Positions 26,718 through 39,239 of a stretch of 64,000 nt of DNA are shown one piece after another. A program made the position numbers and the translations under genes. This DNA comes from Ciceribacter thiooxidans (GTDB taxonomy: Bacteria > Pseudomonadota > Alphaproteobacteria > Rhizobiales > Rhizobiaceae), in the NCBI RefSeq assembly GCF_014126615.1, contig NZ_CP059896.1, forward strand, positions 62,001-126,000, in the 5' to 3' direction. The stretch's first letter is position 1; each line of letters begins with the position of its first letter. The notes below the pieces were generated by a model, which was not told the origin of the DNA, did not search any database, and saw only the letters and a list, made by a program, of their open reading frames with translations.

Positions 26718-27497
26718 ATGGTTGAACTCGCTCTTCCCAAGAACTCGCAGATCACTGAAGGCAAAGTCTGGCCGAAGCCGGAGGGCGCCAAGAACCTGCG
26801 GGAGTATCGAATCTACCGCTGGAATCCGGACGACGGAGAAAACCCGCGCATCGATACCTACTATATCGACGTCGATAACTGCGGCCCGATGGTTCTCGAT
26901 GGTCTGCTGTACATCAAGAACAACATCGATCCGACGCTGACGCTCCGCCGCTCCTGCCGCGAAGGCATCTGCGGCTCGTGCGCGATGAACATCGACGGCA
27001 CCAACACCCTTGCCTGCACAAAGGGCATGGATGAGATCGGCGGCACGGTGAAGGTTTATCCGCTGCCGCACATGCCGGTCGTCAAGGACCTCGTGCCGGA
27101 TCTGACCAACTTCTATGCCCAGCATCGCTCGATCGAGCCTTGGCTGAAGACCGTCTCGCCTCCGCCGGCGAAGGAGTGGAGGCAGAGCCACGAAGACCGC
27201 CTGAAGCTCGATGGTCTCTACGAGTGCATTCTGTGCGCCTGCTGCTCGACCTCCTGTCCGAGCTACTGGTGGAACGGGGACCGTTATCTCGGTCCGGCCG
27301 TCCTCCTGCAGGCCTATCGCTGGCTGATCGACAGCCGCGATGAAGCGACCGGCGAGCGTCTCGACAACCTGGAAGATCCCTTCCGGCTCTATCGCTGTCA
27401 CACGATCATGAATTGTGCGCAGACCTGCCCGAAGGGGCTCAATCCGGCGAAGGCAATCGCCGAGATCAAGAAGATGATGGTCGAGCGCCGCGTCTGA
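26718..27497 (+). CDS. sdhB: Succinate dehydrogenase iron-sulfur subunit
   Basis: A 259-residue electron-transfer subunit linking the SdhA flavin to ubiquinone. The [2Fe-2S] ligands are C80, C85, C88 and C100 ([12 protein letters not shown] and LAC). The [4Fe-4S] and [3Fe-4S] clusters use [13 protein letters not shown] and [14 protein letters not shown], both complete. Last gene of the sdh operon; a GC hairpin follows at 27520-27553. Confidence 0.99.
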   Translation: MVELALPKNSQITEGKVWPKPEGAKNLREYRIYRWNPDDGENPRIDTYYIDVDNCGPMVLDGLLYIKNNIDPTLTLRRSCREGICGSCAMNIDGTNTLACTKGMDEIGGTVKVYPLPHMPVVKDLVPDLTNFYAQHRSIEPWLKTVSPPPAKEWRQSHEDRLKLDGLYECILCACCSTSCPSYWWNGDRYLGPAVLLQAYRWLIDSRDEATGERLDNLEDPFRLYRCHTIMNCAQTCPKGLNPAKAIAEIKKMMVERRV

Positions 27498-27519
27498 TCG
27501 GTGCCGATATATGTGCTTT

Positions 27520-27553
27520 GAACGGGTCGCAGCCGACAGGATGCGGCCCGTTC
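27520..27553 (+). terminator. Hairpin after sdhB, probable operon end
   Basis: GAACGGGTCGCA pairs with TGCGGCCCGTTC (27520-27531 and 27542-27553) over 12 positions with one T-G wobble and a 10-base loop, 22 bases after the sdhB stop. No T tract follows, so it may be a Rho-assisted terminator or a 3'-end stabiliser. Confidence 0.55.
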
Positions 27554-27700
27554 ACGTATTCGGCATCGGCCGACGCCCGGTTGCAGAAGTGAATGGATCG
27601 TAATATTTGAGTGCCAACTTGATTTGAAAGGTTCGTTGGCGATAATTCCGCCGTGTTCCTGCGCGATTGACCCAATGAAGCGGATGAACGGAGTATCGAT

Positions 27701-28222
27701 ATGAAATTCAAATATGCCGCGACGGGTGTTGCTGTCGTGCTTTCGCTGGCTGGCTGCCAGCGGACCTCTTACAGCGGCCTCGATAGCTCGTCATCGCTGC
27801 CACCGTTGCAGGCCCAGCCGGTGCCGTCGGTACAGTCGGGGCAGCTTCCGCCGCCCGGCGGGGCAACCGATCCTTCGCAGTTCCCCGCAGCCCCCGCCGG
27901 CGCGCCGACGTCGGTCGCTGCTGCGGCGCCCGCGACCGCTCTCGACGTCACCAAGGAATCGATGGTTGGCAACTGGCGCGTTACGAATGCGGGCGCATCT
28001 TGCGACATGTTCCTGACGCTCACCAATCTCGGTTCGGGTTCGCGCGGAGGAACCCGAGGCTGCGCAGGTCCGTTGACGACGATGGGATCCTGGGAGGTTG
28101 AAGGCAAGCAGGTCGTTCTTAAGGATCGCAGCGGCAATGTGATCGGACGTCTCTACAAGACGGCGGATACCCGTTTCGACGGAACGACGAACAACGGTCA
28201 GCCGGTCAGCCTCAGCCGTTAG
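27701..28222 (+). CDS. Outer-membrane lipoprotein with protease-inhibitor (AprI/Inh, Omp19-like) domain
   Basis: A 173-residue lipoprotein. The lipobox LAGC ends at Cys19. A Pro/Ser/Gln-rich linker (about residues 28-85) is followed by the AprI/Inh beta-barrel fold: MVGNWRV, a CDMF cysteine, GCAGPL with its partner cysteine, [20 protein letters not shown] and a final NGQPVSLSR. The layout and the last residues match Brucella Omp19, an outer-membrane lipoprotein that inhibits serine and cysteine proteases. Its own promoter probably lies in the 200-base gap after sdhB. The ATG at 27701 has a GGAG site. Confidence 0.88.
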   Translation: MKFKYAATGVAVVLSLAGCQRTSYSGLDSSSSLPPLQAQPVPSVQSGQLPPPGGATDPSQFPAAPAGAPTSVAAAAPATALDVTKESMVGNWRVTNAGASCDMFLTLTNLGSGSRGGTRGCAGPLTTMGSWEVEGKQVVLKDRSGNVIGRLYKTADTRFDGTTNNGQPVSLSR

Positions 28223-28272
28223 TCCTAATCTGGAGCGGGTCCAGCCTTCCTCGTTCCCGCTCGGAGCTTCCG

Positions 28273-29435
28273 ATGCAGCCCATTCCCGATTATGCGCACA
28301 GTGTCTGCGAGCACCTGCGCTCGCAGGCCGCCGCCGGCTTGTTACAGGCCGACTCCGCCCAGATGGAAGTTGCGCAGTCTCTCGACAACATCCTGTTCGA
28401 CCTGAGGCAACAGCGCCCTGCGGCAAAGTCGAGCGCGCTCGGCTGGATGTTCGCCCGCAAGAAGAAGCCCGTCGGCATGCGGCGCGGTCTTTACGTCCAT
28501 GGGAGCGTCGGGCGCGGCAAGACGATGCTCATGGACCTCTTCTTCAAGTTTGCCCCTTTGGAGAAGAAGCGTCGCGCGCATTTTCACGAGTTCATGGCCG
28601 ACGTCCACGCACGTATCCATGCGCATCGCGTGAAACTGAAGAACGGAGAGACGCGGCAGGCCGATCCGGTTCCTCCGGTGGCGGCCGCGTTGCGCGAGGA
28701 AGCGGAACTGCTCTGCTTCGATGAGTTCACCGTCACCGATATCGCGGATGCGATGATCCTGTCGCGGCTTTTCACTGAGCTCTTCTCGCGGGGCTGCATC
28801 CTTGTGGCCACCTCGAACGTTGAGCCGGACAACCTCTACCGGGACGGGCTCAACCGCGGTCTCTTCCTTCCCTTCGTCGCACTCCTCAAACGACATGTCG
28901 ATGTCGTCAGCCTGGACTCGCCGACCGACTACCGGATGGAAAAGAACCAGCACCTGCCGGTCTACCTGACGCCGCTCGACGAGCGTGCCGATCTCGCCAT
29001 GAACGCGGCCTGGCACAGCCTCGCTATAGGCACATCCGAGGGACCGGCGGTAATCGAGAGAAACGGGCGCTCGATCCACATCCCTTGTGCCGCCGGCAGG
29101 ATGGCTCGGTTCACCTTTGCCGACCTTTGTGAAAAGCCGCTCGGCGCGTCGGACTATCTCGAGATTGCGAGGAGGTTTGACACCCTCTTCCTCGAGCATG
29201 TTCCGCTTCTCGGTCCGGAGAAACGGAACGAAACAAAGCGCTTCATCATTTTAATTGACGCTCTCTACGATCAGTCGGTGCGATTGTTCGTGTCTGCCGC
29301 GGCCGCCCCGAGGAGCTTCTGCCAGTGCGAAAGGGGACAGAAGGTTTTGAGTTCGACCGCACTGTTTCACGACTTTTCGAAATGCGGAGCGCCGACTACC
29401 TTGCGCTGCACAAGCGTCAGCGCCAGGGAATGTGA
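28273..29435 (+). CDS. zapE: AFG1/ZapE family ATPase, frameshifted near C-terminus
   Basis: Cell-division-associated P-loop ATPase, homologous to E. coli ZapE and mitochondrial Afg1. Walker A is G77-S-V-G-R-G-K-T84, Walker B is LLCFDEFTVTDIADAM, and the sensor region is LVATSNVEPDNLYRDGL. As sequenced, the frame leaves the family at about residue 345 (after LFVSAAAAP) and continues to 29469 as unrelated Cys-rich sequence. One extra base in the C4 run at 29306-29309 restores PEELLPVRKGTEGFEFDRT and the usual ending YLALHKRQRQGM, stopping at 29435 for 387 residues. See findings. Confidence 0.9.
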
Positions 29436-29452
29436 CGATTGTAGGTCGAAAA

Positions 29453-30576
<1,124 letters not shown>

Positions 30577-30607
30577 CCGCCGCGACCCATCAAACAGGGA
30601 CAAGACG

Positions 30608-31801
<1,194 letters not shown>

Positions 31802-31818
31802 TTGAAGGACCGGAACAT

Positions 31819-32721
31819 ATGTCCATTCTCGTAAACAAGAACACCAAGGTCCTCGTACAGGGCCTGACCGGCAAGACCGGTACCTTCCACACCGAACAGG
31901 CGCTGGCGTATTACGGCACGCAGATGGTCGGCGGTATCCATCCGAAGAAGGGTGGAGAAACCTGGACCGGTTCCAAGGGCGAAACGCTGCCGATCTTCGC
32001 GACCGTTGCCGAAGGTAAGGAAAAGACCGGCGCTGACGCGACCGTGATCTACGTTCCGCCGGCAGGCGCCGCCGACGCGATCATCGAGGCGATCGACGCC
32101 GAGGTCCCGTTCATCACCTGCATCACCGAGGGTATCCCGGTCATGGACATGGTGCGGGTCAAGGCTAGGCTCGACAAGTCGAAGTCGCGCCTGCTCGGTC
32201 CCAACTGCCCGGGCATCCTGACCCCGGAAGAGTGCAAGATCGGCATCATGCCGGGCTCGATCTTCCGCAAGGGTTCGGTCGGTATCGTTTCGCGCTCCGG
32301 CACGCTGACCTATGAGGCCGTGTTCCAGACCTCCAACGAAGGTCTCGGCCAGACGACGGCTGTCGGCATCGGCGGCGATCCGGTCAAGGGCACCGAGTTC
32401 ATCGATGTCCTGGAAATGTTCCTCGCCGACGAGGCCACGACGTCGATCATCATGATCGGTGAAATCGGCGGCTCAGCCGAAGAGGATGCCGCCCAGTTCC
32501 TGATCGACGAAGCCAAGAAGGGTCGCAAGAAGCCGATGGCAGGCTTCATCGCCGGCCGGACGGCGCCGAAGGGCCGCACCATGGGCCACGCCGGTGCGGT
32601 TGTTTCCGGCGGCAAGGGTGACGCGGAATCGAAGATCGCCGCTATGGAAGCTGCGGGCATCAAGGTGTCGCCGTCGCCGGCACGTCTTGGCAAGACTCTG
32701 GTCGAAGTCCTGAAGGGCTGA
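31819..32721 (+). CDS. sucD: Succinyl-CoA synthetase alpha subunit
   Basis: A 300-residue CoA-binding subunit. The CoA site shows as [18 protein letters not shown] near the N-terminus. The phosphorylated catalytic His is H257 in [14 protein letters not shown]. The block [20 protein letters not shown] is intact. It follows sucC by 17 bases. A hairpin with no T tract (32740-32774) separates it from sucA. Confidence 0.99.
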   Translation: MSILVNKNTKVLVQGLTGKTGTFHTEQALAYYGTQMVGGIHPKKGGETWTGSKGETLPIFATVAEGKEKTGADATVIYVPPAGAADAIIEAIDAEVPFITCITEGIPVMDMVRVKARLDKSKSRLLGPNCPGILTPEECKIGIMPGSIFRKGSVGIVSRSGTLTYEAVFQTSNEGLGQTTAVGIGGDPVKGTEFIDVLEMFLADEATTSIIMIGEIGGSAEEDAAQFLIDEAKKGRKKPMAGFIAGRTAPKGRTMGHAGAVVSGGKGDAESKIAAMEAAGIKVSPSPARLGKTLVEVLKG

Positions 32722-32739
32722 CCTATCTAAGACAATAGG

Positions 32740-32774
32740 CCGGGCAAAGGGAGAGCTAGGAATCCCTTGCCCGG
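32740..32774 (+). other. Intercistronic hairpin between sucD and sucA
   Basis: CCGGGCAA, one bulged A, then GGGA pairs with TCCC-TTGCCCGG (32740-32752 and 32763-32774): a 12-bp stem with one bulge and a 10-base loop, 18 bases after sucD. No T run follows. It could attenuate transcription into sucA or protect the upstream mdh-sucCD message. Confidence 0.6.
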
Positions 32775-32885
32775 ATCCTGCATTTCGGTCACTGCGCGTG
32801 CGGATCGCATCGGGAGTGGCAAGCAGCGGGCCGGTTTCCGGCCATCACCACAAGTGGGAGGCGGGTGCGAAAGCCCGCGAACAGT

Positions 32886-35800
32886 ATGGCAAGGCAAGAA
32901 GCCAACGAGCAGTTTCTGATCACGTCGTTCCTTGACGGATCGAATGCAGCCTATATTGAGCAGCTCTATGCGCGTTACGAGGACGATCCGGCCTCTGTGC
33001 CGGCCGAATGGCAGTCCTTCTTCAAGGCGCTGGACGACAAGCCCGAGGACGTGAAGAAGGCCGCAGCCGGGGCCTCCTGGCAGCGCAAGAATTGGCCGAT
33101 CTCTGCGAACGGCGAACTCGTATCCGCACTCGACGGCAATTGGGGCCTTGCCGAGAAGGCCATCGAAACCAAGGTCAAGGCGAAGGCTGCAGCCTCCGGA
33201 ACGCCGCTCAGCGAAGCCGAAATCATGCAGGCGACACGGGATTCCGTTCGTGCCATCATGATGATCCGCGCCTACCGCATGCGCGGCCACCTCCACGCGA
33301 ACCTCGATCCGCTCGGCCTTGCAGCTCCGGTTGACGACTATAACGAACTTTCGCCAGCAGCCTACGGCTTTACGGAAGCCGATTACAGCCGGAAGATCTT
33401 CATCGACAACGTCCTGGGTCTGGAATACGCCACGATCCCGGAAATGCTCGATATCCTGAAGCGGACCTATTGCTCGACGCTCGGCGTCGAATTCATGCAC
33501 ATCTCCAATCCGGAAGAGAAGGCGTGGATCCAGGAGCGCATCGAGGGCCCGAACAAGGGCGTCGAGTTCACGGAAAACGGCAAGAAGGCTATCCTTTCCA
33601 AGCTGATCGAGGCGGAAGGCTTCGAACAGTTCATCGACGTCAAATACAAGGGCACGAAGCGTTTCGGCCTCGACGGCGGCGAGTCCCTCATTCCGGCGCT
33701 TGAGCAGATCATCAAGCGAGGCGGACAGGACGGGCTCGAGGAAATCGTTTTCGGCATGGCCCACCGCGGCCGCCTGAACGTTCTCACCAACGTGATGGGC
33801 AAGCCGCACCGCGCGGTCTTCCACGAATTCAAGGGCGGCTCGTTCAAGCCCGACGAAGTCGAAGGCTCCGGCGACGTGAAGTATCACCTCGGCGCGTCTT
33901 CCGACCGTGAGTTCGACGGCAACAAGGTGCACCTGTCGCTGACCGCCAACCCGTCGCATCTCGAGATCGTCAACCCGGTCGTTATGGGCAAGGCCCGCGC
34001 CAAGCAGGATCAGCTCGCCAAGGTCTGGGAGGGCGACATCATCCCGCTCAGGGAGCGGTCAAAGGTTCTTCCGTTGTTGCTGCACGGCGACGCGGCCTTC
34101 GCCGGCCAGGGCGTCGTCGCGGAAATCCTCGGTCTTTCCGGCCTGCGTGGTCACCGCGTCGCCGGTACCATGCACTTCATCATCAACAACCAGATCGGCT
34201 TTACGACCAACCCGGCCTTCTCGCGATCGTCGCCGTATCCGTCCGACGTCGCCAAGATGATCGAGGCGCCGATCTTCCACGTGAACGGCGACGATCCGGA
34301 AGCGGTGGTCTATGCGGCAAAGGTCGCTACCGAATTCCGCATGAAGTTCCACAAGCCGGTCGTGGTCGACATGTTCTGTTACCGCCGCTTCGGTCACAAC
34401 GAAGGCGACGAGCCGGCGTTCACCCAGCCGAAGATGTACAAGGCGATCCGGGCCCACAAGACGGTCGTACAGCTCTACGCAGAGCGACTGATCGCGGAAG
34501 GGCTTATCACCGAAGGCGAATTCGAGAAGATGAAAGCCGACTGGCGCGCGCATCTCGAACAGGAGTTCGAGGCGGGCCAGGCCTACAAGCCGAACAAGGC
34601 CGACTGGCTGGACGGTGTCTGGTCGGGCCTGAGGACGGCTGACAACGCCGACGAACAGCGCCGCGGCAAGACCTCGGTTCCGATGAAGGCGCTGAAGGAG
34701 CTCGGGCGCAAGCTTTCGACGATCCCGGAAGGTTTCAAGGCGCATCGCACCATCCAGCGCTTCATGGACAACCGGGCGCAGATGGTCGAAACCGGCGAAG
34801 GGATCGACTGGGCGATGGCCGAAGCGTTCGCCTTCGGGTCGCTCTGCCTCGACGGGCACAAGATCCGTCTCTCGGGCCAGGACTGCGAACGCGGAACGTT
34901 CTCGCAACGTCATTCGGTGCTCTACGATCAGGAGACGGAAGAACGTTACATTCCGCTCGCCAATCTGTCGCCGACCCAGGCACGTTACGAAGTCATCAAC
35001 TCGATGCTTTCGGAAGAGGCGGTGCTCGGCTTCGAATACGGCTACTCGCTTGCCCGCCCGAATGCTCTGACGCTCTGGGAAGCGCAGTTCGGCGACTTCG
35101 CCAACGGCGCCCAGGTCGTCTTCGACCAGTTCATCTCCTCCGGCGAACGCAAGTGGCTCCGCATGTCCGGCCTCGTCTGCCTTCTGCCGCATGGCTACGA
35201 AGGGCAGGGGCCGGAACATTCGTCCGCCCGTCTGGAACGTTTCCTGCAGCTTTGTGCGGAAGACAACATGCAGGTCGCCAACTGCACGACGCCGGCGAAC
35301 TACTTCCACATCCTGCGCCGTCAGATGAAGCGCGACTTCCGCAAGCCGCTGATCCTGATGACGCCGAAGTCGTTGCTGCGCCACAAGCGTGCGGTTTCGT
35401 CGCTGTCGGAAATGGCTGGCGAGTCGTCGTTCCACCGTCTGCTGTGGGACGATGCGGAAGTCGTCAAGGACGGCCCGATCAAGCTGCAGAAGGACAACAA
35501 GGTCCGGCGGGTCGTCATGTGCACGGGCAAGGTCTACTACGACCTGCTCGAAGAGCGCGAGAAGCGCGGCATCGACGACATCTATCTTCTGCGCGTCGAG
35601 CAGCTCTATCCATTCCCGGCCAAGGCTCTCATCAACGAGTTGTCGCGCTTCCGGAACGCGGAAATGGTCTGGTGCCAGGAAGAGCCGAAAAACATGGGTG
35701 CGTGGTCGTTCATCGATCCGTATCTGGAATGGGTGCTTGCTCATATCGACGCCAAGTACCAGCGTGTCCGCTACACCGGGCGCCCTGCAGCTGCCTCGCC

Positions 35801-35915
35801 GGCGACCGGCCTCATGTCGAAGCACCTGGCACAGCTCGAAGCATTCCTCGAGGACGCGCTGGGGGCTAACGCTCCCCAGGCTCAACCGACCCATTCGACA
35901 GAAACCGATAACTGA
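32886..35915 (+). CDS. sucA: 2-oxoglutarate dehydrogenase E1 component
   Basis: Thiamine-diphosphate-dependent decarboxylase of the 2-oxoglutarate dehydrogenase complex, 1009 residues from the ATG at 32886 (MARQEANEQFLITSFLDGSN). Markers are the N-terminal FLDGSNAAYIEQLYARYEDDP segment for E2 contact, FGMAHRGRLNVL, and the thiamine-binding HGDAAFAGQG with NNQIGFTTNP. The transketolase-like C-terminal domain is complete. A GTG at 32865 directly behind GGGAGGCGG is in frame and better placed relative to a ribosome site, so seven extra residues are possible. sucB follows after 16 bases. Confidence 0.98.
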   Translation: MARQEANEQFLITSFLDGSNAAYIEQLYARYEDDPASVPAEWQSFFKALDDKPEDVKKAAAGASWQRKNWPISANGELVSALDGNWGLAEKAIETKVKAKAAASGTPLSEAEIMQATRDSVRAIMMIRAYRMRGHLHANLDPLGLAAPVDDYNELSPAAYGFTEADYSRKIFIDNVLGLEYATIPEMLDILKRTYCSTLGVEFMHISNPEEKAWIQERIEGPNKGVEFTENGKKAILSKLIEAEGFEQFIDVKYKGTKRFGLDGGESLIPALEQIIKRGGQDGLEEIVFGMAHRGRLNVLTNVMGKPHRAVFHEFKGGSFKPDEVEGSGDVKYHLGASSDREFDGNKVHLSLTANPSHLEIVNPVVMGKARAKQDQLAKVWEGDIIPLRERSKVLPLLLHGDAAFAGQGVVAEILGLSGLRGHRVAGTMHFIINNQIGFTTNPAFSRSSPYPSDVAKMIEAPIFHVNGDDPEAVVYAAKVATEFRMKFHKPVVVDMFCYRRFGHNEGDEPAFTQPKMYKAIRAHKTVVQLYAERLIAEGLITEGEFEKMKADWRAHLEQEFEAGQAYKPNKADWLDGVWSGLRTADNADEQRRGKTSVPMKALKELGRKLSTIPEGFKAHRTIQRFMDNRAQMVETGEGIDWAMAEAFAFGSLCLDGHKIRLSGQDCERGTFSQRHSVLYDQETEERYIPLANLSPTQARYEVINSMLSEEAVLGFEYGYSLARPNALTLWEAQFGDFANGAQVVFDQFISSGERKWLRMSGLVCLLPHGYEGQGPEHSSARLERFLQLCAEDNMQVANCTTPANYFHILRRQMKRDFRKPLILMTPKSLLRHKRAVSSLSEMAGESSFHRLLWDDAEVVKDGPIKLQKDNKVRRVVMCTGKVYYDLLEEREKRGIDDIYLLRVEQLYPFPAKALINELSRFRNAEMVWCQEEPKNMGAWSFIDPYLEWVLAHIDAKYQRVRYTGRPAAASPATGLMSKHLAQLEAFLEDALGANAPQAQPTHSTETDN

Positions 35916-35931
35916 TCAACGGAATTAAATC

Positions 35932-37161
35932 ATGGCCACAGAAATCCGAGTCCCCACCCTGGGCGAATCCGTCAGTGAAGCCACGGTCGGCACCTGGTTC
36001 AAGAAGGTTGGCGATACCGTGAAGGCCGACGAGCCGCTCGTCGAACTCGAAACCGACAAGGTAACCGTCGAAGTGCCGGCTCCGGCGTCCGGCGTCCTCA
36101 CGGAGATCGTCGCTGCCAACGGCGAAACGGTTGGTCTCGGCGCACTTCTCGGGCAGATCGCCGAAGGTGCTGCTGGTGCAGCTCCCGCTGCTTCCGCTCC
36201 GGCCGCTGCCCCCGCTGCAGCGTCGAGCGCTGCTCCGGCCGCTGCCGCTCCTGCGGCCTCGGTCTCCTCGATGCCGGCGGCACCGGCTGCCGCCAAGATG
36301 CTCGCCGAAAGTAATCTCTCGGCTGACCAGGTCGAAGGCAGCGGCAAGCGCGGCCAGATCCTGAAGGGCGATGTCATCGCCGCGGTCGCGAAGGGCGTTT
36401 CCGCTCCTGCCGCCGCTTCGACCCCGGCAGCCCCGCGTGCCCCGTCGGCTGCGGAAGATGCCGGCCGTGAGGAACGCGTCAAGATGACCCGCCTGCGCCA
36501 GACCATCGCGCGCCGCCTGAAAGATGCGCAGAACACCGCAGCCATGCTCACCACCTACAACGAGGTGGACATGAAGGCGGTGATGGACCTGCGCAATCGC
36601 TACAAGGACATCTTCGAGAAGAAGCATGGCGTGAAGCTCGGCTTCATGGGCTTCTTCACCAAGGCCGTCACGCACGCGCTCAAGGAGTTGCCGGCGGTCA
36701 ATGCCGAGATCGACGGCACTGACATCATCTACAAGAATTACGCCCATATCGGCGTCGCCGTCGGCACAGACAAGGGCCTCGTCGTGCCGATCGTGCGCGA
36801 CGCCGACCAGATGTCAATCGCCGAAATCGAGAAGGAAATCGGCCGCCTCGGCAAGGCCGCGCGTGATGGCGCGCTCTCCATGGCCGACATGCAGGGCGGC
36901 ACCTTCACGATCTCCAACGGTGGCGTCTACGGCTCACTGATGTCCTCGCCGATCCTGAATGCGCCGCAGTCGGGCATTCTCGGCATGCACAAGATCCAGG
37001 AGCGTCCGGTCGCCATCGGCGGTCAGGTCGTCATCCGCCCGATGATGTATCTGGCGCTTTCCTACGATCACCGCATCGTCGATGGCAAGGAAGCGGTGAC
37101 CTTCCTCGTCCGCGTCAAGGAAAGCCTGGAGGATCCGGAGCGCCTCGTTCTCGATCTCTAA
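35932..37161 (+). CDS. sucB: 2-oxoglutarate dehydrogenase E2 (dihydrolipoamide succinyltransferase)
   Basis: A 409-residue acyltransferase core of the complex. The lipoyl domain carries the lipoylated K43 (ETDKVTVEV). A long Ala/Pro linker (about residues 80-118) leads to the E3/E1-binding domain [30 protein letters not shown]. The catalytic domain ends with the active site H380-R-I-V-D384 ([13 protein letters not shown]). A strong terminator after the stop suggests most transcripts of mdh-sucCDAB end here, with the E3 gene lpd further on. Confidence 0.99.
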   Translation: MATEIRVPTLGESVSEATVGTWFKKVGDTVKADEPLVELETDKVTVEVPAPASGVLTEIVAANGETVGLGALLGQIAEGAAGAAPAASAPAAAPAAASSAAPAAAAPAASVSSMPAAPAAAKMLAESNLSADQVEGSGKRGQILKGDVIAAVAKGVSAPAAASTPAAPRAPSAAEDAGREERVKMTRLRQTIARRLKDAQNTAAMLTTYNEVDMKAVMDLRNRYKDIFEKKHGVKLGFMGFFTKAVTHALKELPAVNAEIDGTDIIYKNYAHIGVAVGTDKGLVVPIVRDADQMSIAEIEKEIGRLGKAARDGALSMADMQGGTFTISNGGVYGSLMSSPILNAPQSGILGMHKIQERPVAIGGQVVIRPMMYLALSYDHRIVDGKEAVTFLVRVKESLEDPERLVLDL

Positions 37162-37168
37162 AGATTCA

Positions 37169-37197
37169 AACGGGGCGCCGGCGGCGCCCCGTTGTTT
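37169..37197 (+). terminator. Terminator of the mdh-sucCDAB operon
   Basis: An 11-bp perfect stem AACGGGGCGCC / GGCGCCCCGTT (37169-37179 and 37183-37193) with a three-base loop, followed by GTTTCC. The stem is very strong and the T tract short. Confidence 0.85.
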
Positions 37198-37325
37198 CCA
37201 TGGGTGGCCGCCCTGCTTCGCAGCCAGTTCGGCGGAGTGACGTAACGATCTTCAGCCGGGGTGTCGCAGTGGATCGCCTGTTGCTAGAGTCGCAGTGACG
37301 TTTTCCAGATGCGGAGTTCCTTTCG

Positions 37326-37970
37326 ATGATGCAGCACTACGTTCTAGAGCTCCTCTCGCTGATGGCGATCTTCTCCTTTGCCATCGTCTCTCCGGGTGCG
37401 GACCTCGCGATGGTGATCCGCCAGTCGTTGGTACATGGCCGGCGGGCGGCCATCATCACCAGCTTCGGCATCGGCGTATCTCTGATGTTCCACGTCACCT
37501 ACACGATCCTCGGCCTCGGCCTGATCATTTCCAAATCCATTCTGCTCTTCAACATCATCAAGTGGTGCGGCGTCGCCTATCTCGTCTATATCGGCGTGCA
37601 GGCCCTGCGCGCCGGCGAGGCGAGTGTCGGCCCGGCAGAGGCGACGGAGGCGGACACCGAAAGGCGGCAGTCGAGAATAAAGGCGTTCGGTCTCGGCTTC
37701 ATGGCAAACGCGCTCAATCCGAAGGCCGTGTTCTTCTTTCTTTCGATCTTTTCGGCGGTCGTCAGCCACGAGACGCCGGGGCTGGTGAAGTTCGGCTACG
37801 GCTTCGTCATGGCGGCCTGCCTGATCGCCTGGTTCGTCGGCGTCTCCTTCTTCATGACCACACCGCGGATACGCGCAGCGTTTTCCCGGGCGAGCAAATG
37901 GATCAATAGAGCCTCGGGCCTTGTCTTCATCGCCTTCGGGCTGAAGCTTGCGGCAGCGAAGGCGAGCTGA
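37326..37970 (+). CDS. LysE/RhtB family exporter
   Basis: A 214-residue exporter with about six hydrophobic helices. The N-terminal FAIVSPGADLAMVIRQSLVHGRRAAI and FGLGFMANALNPKAVFFFLSIFS are the two signature blocks of the LysE family. Substrate unknown. Tandem ATG codons at 37326 and 37329 are both possible starts. It sits in a 164-base promoter-containing gap after the suc terminator and heads a short same-strand group that leads to lpd. Confidence 0.92.
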   Translation: MMQHYVLELLSLMAIFSFAIVSPGADLAMVIRQSLVHGRRAAIITSFGIGVSLMFHVTYTILGLGLIISKSILLFNIIKWCGVAYLVYIGVQALRAGEASVGPAEATEADTERRQSRIKAFGLGFMANALNPKAVFFFLSIFSAVVSHETPGLVKFGYGFVMAACLIAWFVGVSFFMTTPRIRAAFSRASKWINRASGLVFIAFGLKLAAAKAS

Positions 37971-37971
37971 G

Positions 37972-38466
37972 ATGCCGGGCGTGAGGTCTGCCGCGGTTGT
38001 TGCCTTCTTGCTGTTGGGAGTGCGATCGCTCGCGGCTGCCGAATGTCCGATCGAGAAGGCGATCTACGTCGAACCGGAGGCGCGCGCCGAGCTTCGGTTT
38101 GCCCGCACGGACGGGGAAAATTCGCCGCTCAGTCATCGCTTCTCTCTTGTCCTCGGTGGCAAGAGCTTCGATGGGCATGTGATGTACGATCCCGAGATAG
38201 AGCGACCGGTTGCTATGATCCTGAACAATTGTCCCGAGGGAGACGTTACGGGTGCCGATATTGCCGCTTGCACCGTGTGGCGCGGCATCATCTACGCCGG
38301 CGACGAACTGAAAGGCGGCATAGGCCTGCTGCCGTCCGAAGGAGAGAAGGCGCCGCGGGCGATTTTGCTTCCGGGTTTCGGGCCGGCATGGACAGCGTCG
38401 TCCGCTGGCAAGTCTAGCGAAAAAACGCCATGGGATGTCTTTTCCCTGCAAGGATGCGACCAATGA
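37972..38466 (+). CDS. Secreted protein of unknown function
   Basis: A 164-residue protein with a signal peptide (MPGVRSAAVVAFLLLGVRSLAAA, cleavage near 23). The mature protein starts ECPIEKAIYVEP and contains several cysteines (ECP, NNCPEG, AACTVW, GCDQ). The run GDVTGADIAACTVWRGIIY is distinctive, but I do not recognise a family. It begins one base past the lysE-like stop and its own stop overlaps the SDR start as ATGA, so all three genes are translationally linked. Confidence 0.82.
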   Translation: MPGVRSAAVVAFLLLGVRSLAAAECPIEKAIYVEPEARAELRFARTDGENSPLSHRFSLVLGGKSFDGHVMYDPEIERPVAMILNNCPEGDVTGADIAACTVWRGIIYAGDELKGGIGLLPSEGEKAPRAILLPGFGPAWTASSAGKSSEKTPWDVFSLQGCDQ

Positions 38467-39215
38467 GTGACGGACCGGTTCTTCTGATCACAGGTGCGAG
38501 CCGCGGCATCGGAGCAGCCGTGGCACGCAAGGCCGCCGGGCTCGGCTGGCAGGTGTTGATCAACTACGTCTCGCAGGAGACTGCCGCCACGGCACTTGCT
38601 GCCGAGATCGCGACCGCCGGCGGTGTTGCCGATGTCGTGCGGGGCGATACGGGGACAGAAGAAGGCATTTCGGCGATTTACGCGAAACTCGATGCACGGT
38701 TTGGCCGCCTCGACGGACTGGTCAACAATGCCGGTATCGTCGACGTGTCCGCCCGCGTCGAGTACTTCAGCCGTGAGAGGCTCGAGCGCATGTTCGCCAT
38801 CAACGTGATCGGCAAGATTCGTTGCGCCGCCGAAGCGGTGAAGCGCATGTCGACGAACAATGGCGGCCGAGGCGGTGCCATCGTCAACGTCTCGTCGATG
38901 GCGGCGGTTCTCGGCAGTGCGGGTCAATACGTGGACTATGCCGCATCGAAGGGTGCGGTCGACGCCTTCACTGTCGGCCTCGCGCGCGAAGTGGCCGGTG
39001 AGGGCATTCGCGTCAATGCCGTCCGGCCGGGCATCATCGACACCGATATCCATGCATCCGGGGGCATTCCGGATCGGGCAAGCGCACTTGCCCCGACGAT
39101 TCCCATGCAGCGCCCCGGCAAGCCGGACGAGGTCGCCGATGCGATCCTTTATCTTCTCTCCAGCCAGGCATCTTATGTGACTGGCTCCATCTTGAATGTC
39201 AGCGGCGGACGATAG
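38463..39215 (+). CDS. SDR family oxidoreductase (FabG/glucose dehydrogenase-like)
   Basis: A 250-residue short-chain dehydrogenase. The cofactor motif TGASRGIG appears near residue 12, NNAG near 90, and the catalytic Ser (NVSSMAAVLGS) and Tyr-Lys pair (YVDYAASKGAV) are complete. The C-terminus SSQASYVTGSILNVSGGR is typical of tetrameric SDRs. The Arg after the second glycine and the absence of an acidic residue at the end of strand 2 (INYVSQE) suggest NADP(H). It starts at the ATG overlapping the previous stop and lies 24 bases before lpd. Substrate unknown. Confidence 0.92.
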   Translation: MSDGPVLLITGASRGIGAAVARKAAGLGWQVLINYVSQETAATALAAEIATAGGVADVVRGDTGTEEGISAIYAKLDARFGRLDGLVNNAGIVDVSARVEYFSRERLERMFAINVIGKIRCAAEAVKRMSTNNGGRGGAIVNVSSMAAVLGSAGQYVDYAASKGAVDAFTVGLAREVAGEGIRVNAVRPGIIDTDIHASGGIPDRASALAPTIPMQRPGKPDEVADAILYLLSSQASYVTGSILNVSGGR

Positions 39216-39239
39216 TCGCCGAATACGAAGGAAGCAGTC

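Noticed and set aside
34059..35894. Minus-strand open frame of 611 codons opposite sucA
   Set aside because: Same reason: shadow of the plus-strand sucA frame, with no motif or upstream signals.
36170..36300. Repetitive GCT/GCC-rich stretch
   Set aside because: It encodes the Ala/Pro linker of the SucB lipoyl domain, a normal feature of E2 enzymes, and not a DNA repeat array.
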